A stretch of DNA of 39,962 bases, from positions 1 through 39,962 of the IMG/VR virus record IMGVR_UViG_3300017776_000044, one strand, 5' to 3'. Both the position numbers and the translations under genes were made by a program. Source of the stretch: a virus. The notes beneath the pieces were generated by a model. The model had not been told where the DNA came from. It saw only the letters and a program-made list of their open reading frames with translations, and searched no databases. Below, one piece after another: positions 39,454-39,962 of this stretch; within the stretch, counting starts at the first letter, position 1; each line of letters begins with the position of its first letter.

Positions 39454-39641
39454 TGTTGAACCCAGACAATAGAGACTTTGCGCTTGCGCTTGTGCAAGAC
39501 GAAGGTTTCGACACAGAAGCAATGCTGATTGCGTGCCTTGTTTATATGTCTAACGACGATGTGGGCGACATGTTGCACAGCAACGAGTACCCCACGCCAG
39601 ACGACGAGGGGTGCAGTGATGCCTACGATGCACAAGCTTAG
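39453..39641 (+). CDS. Hypothetical acidic early protein
   Basis: 62 residues (MLNPDNRDFALALVQDEGFD...), strongly acidic, ending in DDEGCSDAYDAQA. Coupled to both neighbours: TAATG at its start and a 23-base overlap with the next gene. Small acidic early proteins in T7-like phages often inhibit host nucleic-acid-binding proteins (for example DNA mimics); this is only a hint from charge and place. Confidence 0.65.
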   Translation: MLNPDNRDFALALVQDEGFDTEAMLIACLVYMSNDDVGDMLHSNEYPTPDDEGCSDAYDAQA

Positions 39642-39903
39642 CAACTATCGCACAACGTGGTTCGCTGAAGGCACCACGGGGGGCGTGACGTACGCAGAAA
39701 CACAGATTGTTTCGTGGACGCAAGACACAGTGACGCTGAACAGTGGCGGCTATGAGACTGTCACGACAAAGCGCAAAATGAACCAAGCGTCTAATCAATT
39801 CGCGCTTGGCTTTGGCGTCTATCAGCGCAAAGACAAATGGTACGTGGACGATGCACAAGGAAACGTGCACGAATTCCACGATGGAATTACCTTGCGTCGC
39901 TAA
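39619..39903 (+). CDS. Hypothetical early protein
   Basis: 94 residues starting MPTMHKLSNYRTTWFAEG at ATG 39619, which has GAGGGG eight bases upstream; the open frame further left only shadows the acidic gene. It looks like a small beta-rich protein: GVTYAETQIVSWTQDTVTLN, VYQRKDKWYVDDAQGN, HEFHDGITLRR. The WYV-D-x-G-N-x-x-F-x-DG pattern resembles short proteins of other podoviruses without known role. Last complete gene in the window. Confidence 0.65.
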   Translation: MPTMHKLSNYRTTWFAEGTTGGVTYAETQIVSWTQDTVTLNSGGYETVTTKRKMNQASNQFALGFGVYQRKDKWYVDDAQGNVHEFHDGITLRR

Positions 39904-39925
39904 TTGCGTGCGTGGTCGTACCTGT

Positions 39926-39954
39926 TGCGGCCACGCGCTTAATCACTAGGGAGA
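39926..39954 (+). promoter_or_regulatory. Second palindrome-like plus TAGGGAGA element at window end
   Basis: TGCGGCCACGCG (39926-39937), eleven bases, then GGGAGA (39949-39954), the same plan as 39155-39183. The palindrome has one mismatch. No start codon follows before the window ends, so it would serve the gene whose 3' part opens the window. An overlapping stem GCGTGG / CCACGC is also possible here. Confidence 0.5.
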
Positions 39955-39962
39955 ACGATAAA

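Overview
The window is almost the whole genome of a temperate T7-like podovirus (Autographiviridae-type layout). All recognised genes lie on the + strand, tightly packed with many ATGA/TAATG stop-start overlaps. The host is inferred to be an alphaproteobacterium, probably marine. The reasons are family resemblance to roseophage/pelagiphage-type podoviruses, a B12-dependent ribonucleotide reductase, and a 50-bp tRNA-Thr(CGT) 3'-half next to the integrase. The window looks like an arbitrary cut of a roughly 40 kb genome. The first gene lacks its 5' end. The last bases form a leader with a ribosome-binding site, so a short piece joining the two ends is probably missing.

Layout. (a) 38461-39189 is the only long non-coding stretch. 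It lies between the terminase and the first early genes and holds a 53-bp imperfect inverted repeat, direct repeats, a host-type promoter and a palindrome/GGGAGA element. (b) 39190-39903 continuing into 1-2119 is an early region of small unknown genes plus an orphan cytosine-methyltransferase-like protein and a 28-residue membrane peptide. (c) 2116-3492 is a lysogeny module: promoter, palindrome, MarR-like regulator, tyrosine integrase and attP. (d) 3530-13904 is the replication block: single-subunit RNA polymerase, Zn-binding small protein, SSB, Holliday-junction endonuclease, primase-helicase, family A DNA polymerase, 5'-3' exonuclease, DUF3310 protein and class II ribonucleotide reductase. 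(e) 13909-24157 covers portal, scaffold, a lysis cassette (lysozyme, i-spanin, embedded o-spanin) inserted before the major capsid gene, a strong terminator, tail tube proteins, a GNAT-like protein and an internal virion protein. (f) 24157-35825 covers two very large internal virion proteins, the tail fibre and two glycine-rich adhesin-like proteins. (g) 35836-38460 covers holin, a second membrane protein, small terminase, a basic peptide and large terminase.

How it works together (inference). Host RNA polymerase would read the early region and the regulator/integrase promoter. The phage RNA polymerase then takes over replication and virion genes. A palindrome TGCG-N4-CGCA recurs, once with one mismatch, in front of early genes and of the MarR-like gene. 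It is a good candidate operator for a lysis/lysogeny switch built on a MarR-fold repressor rather than a CI-type one. The class II reductase ties nucleotide supply to host cobalamin.
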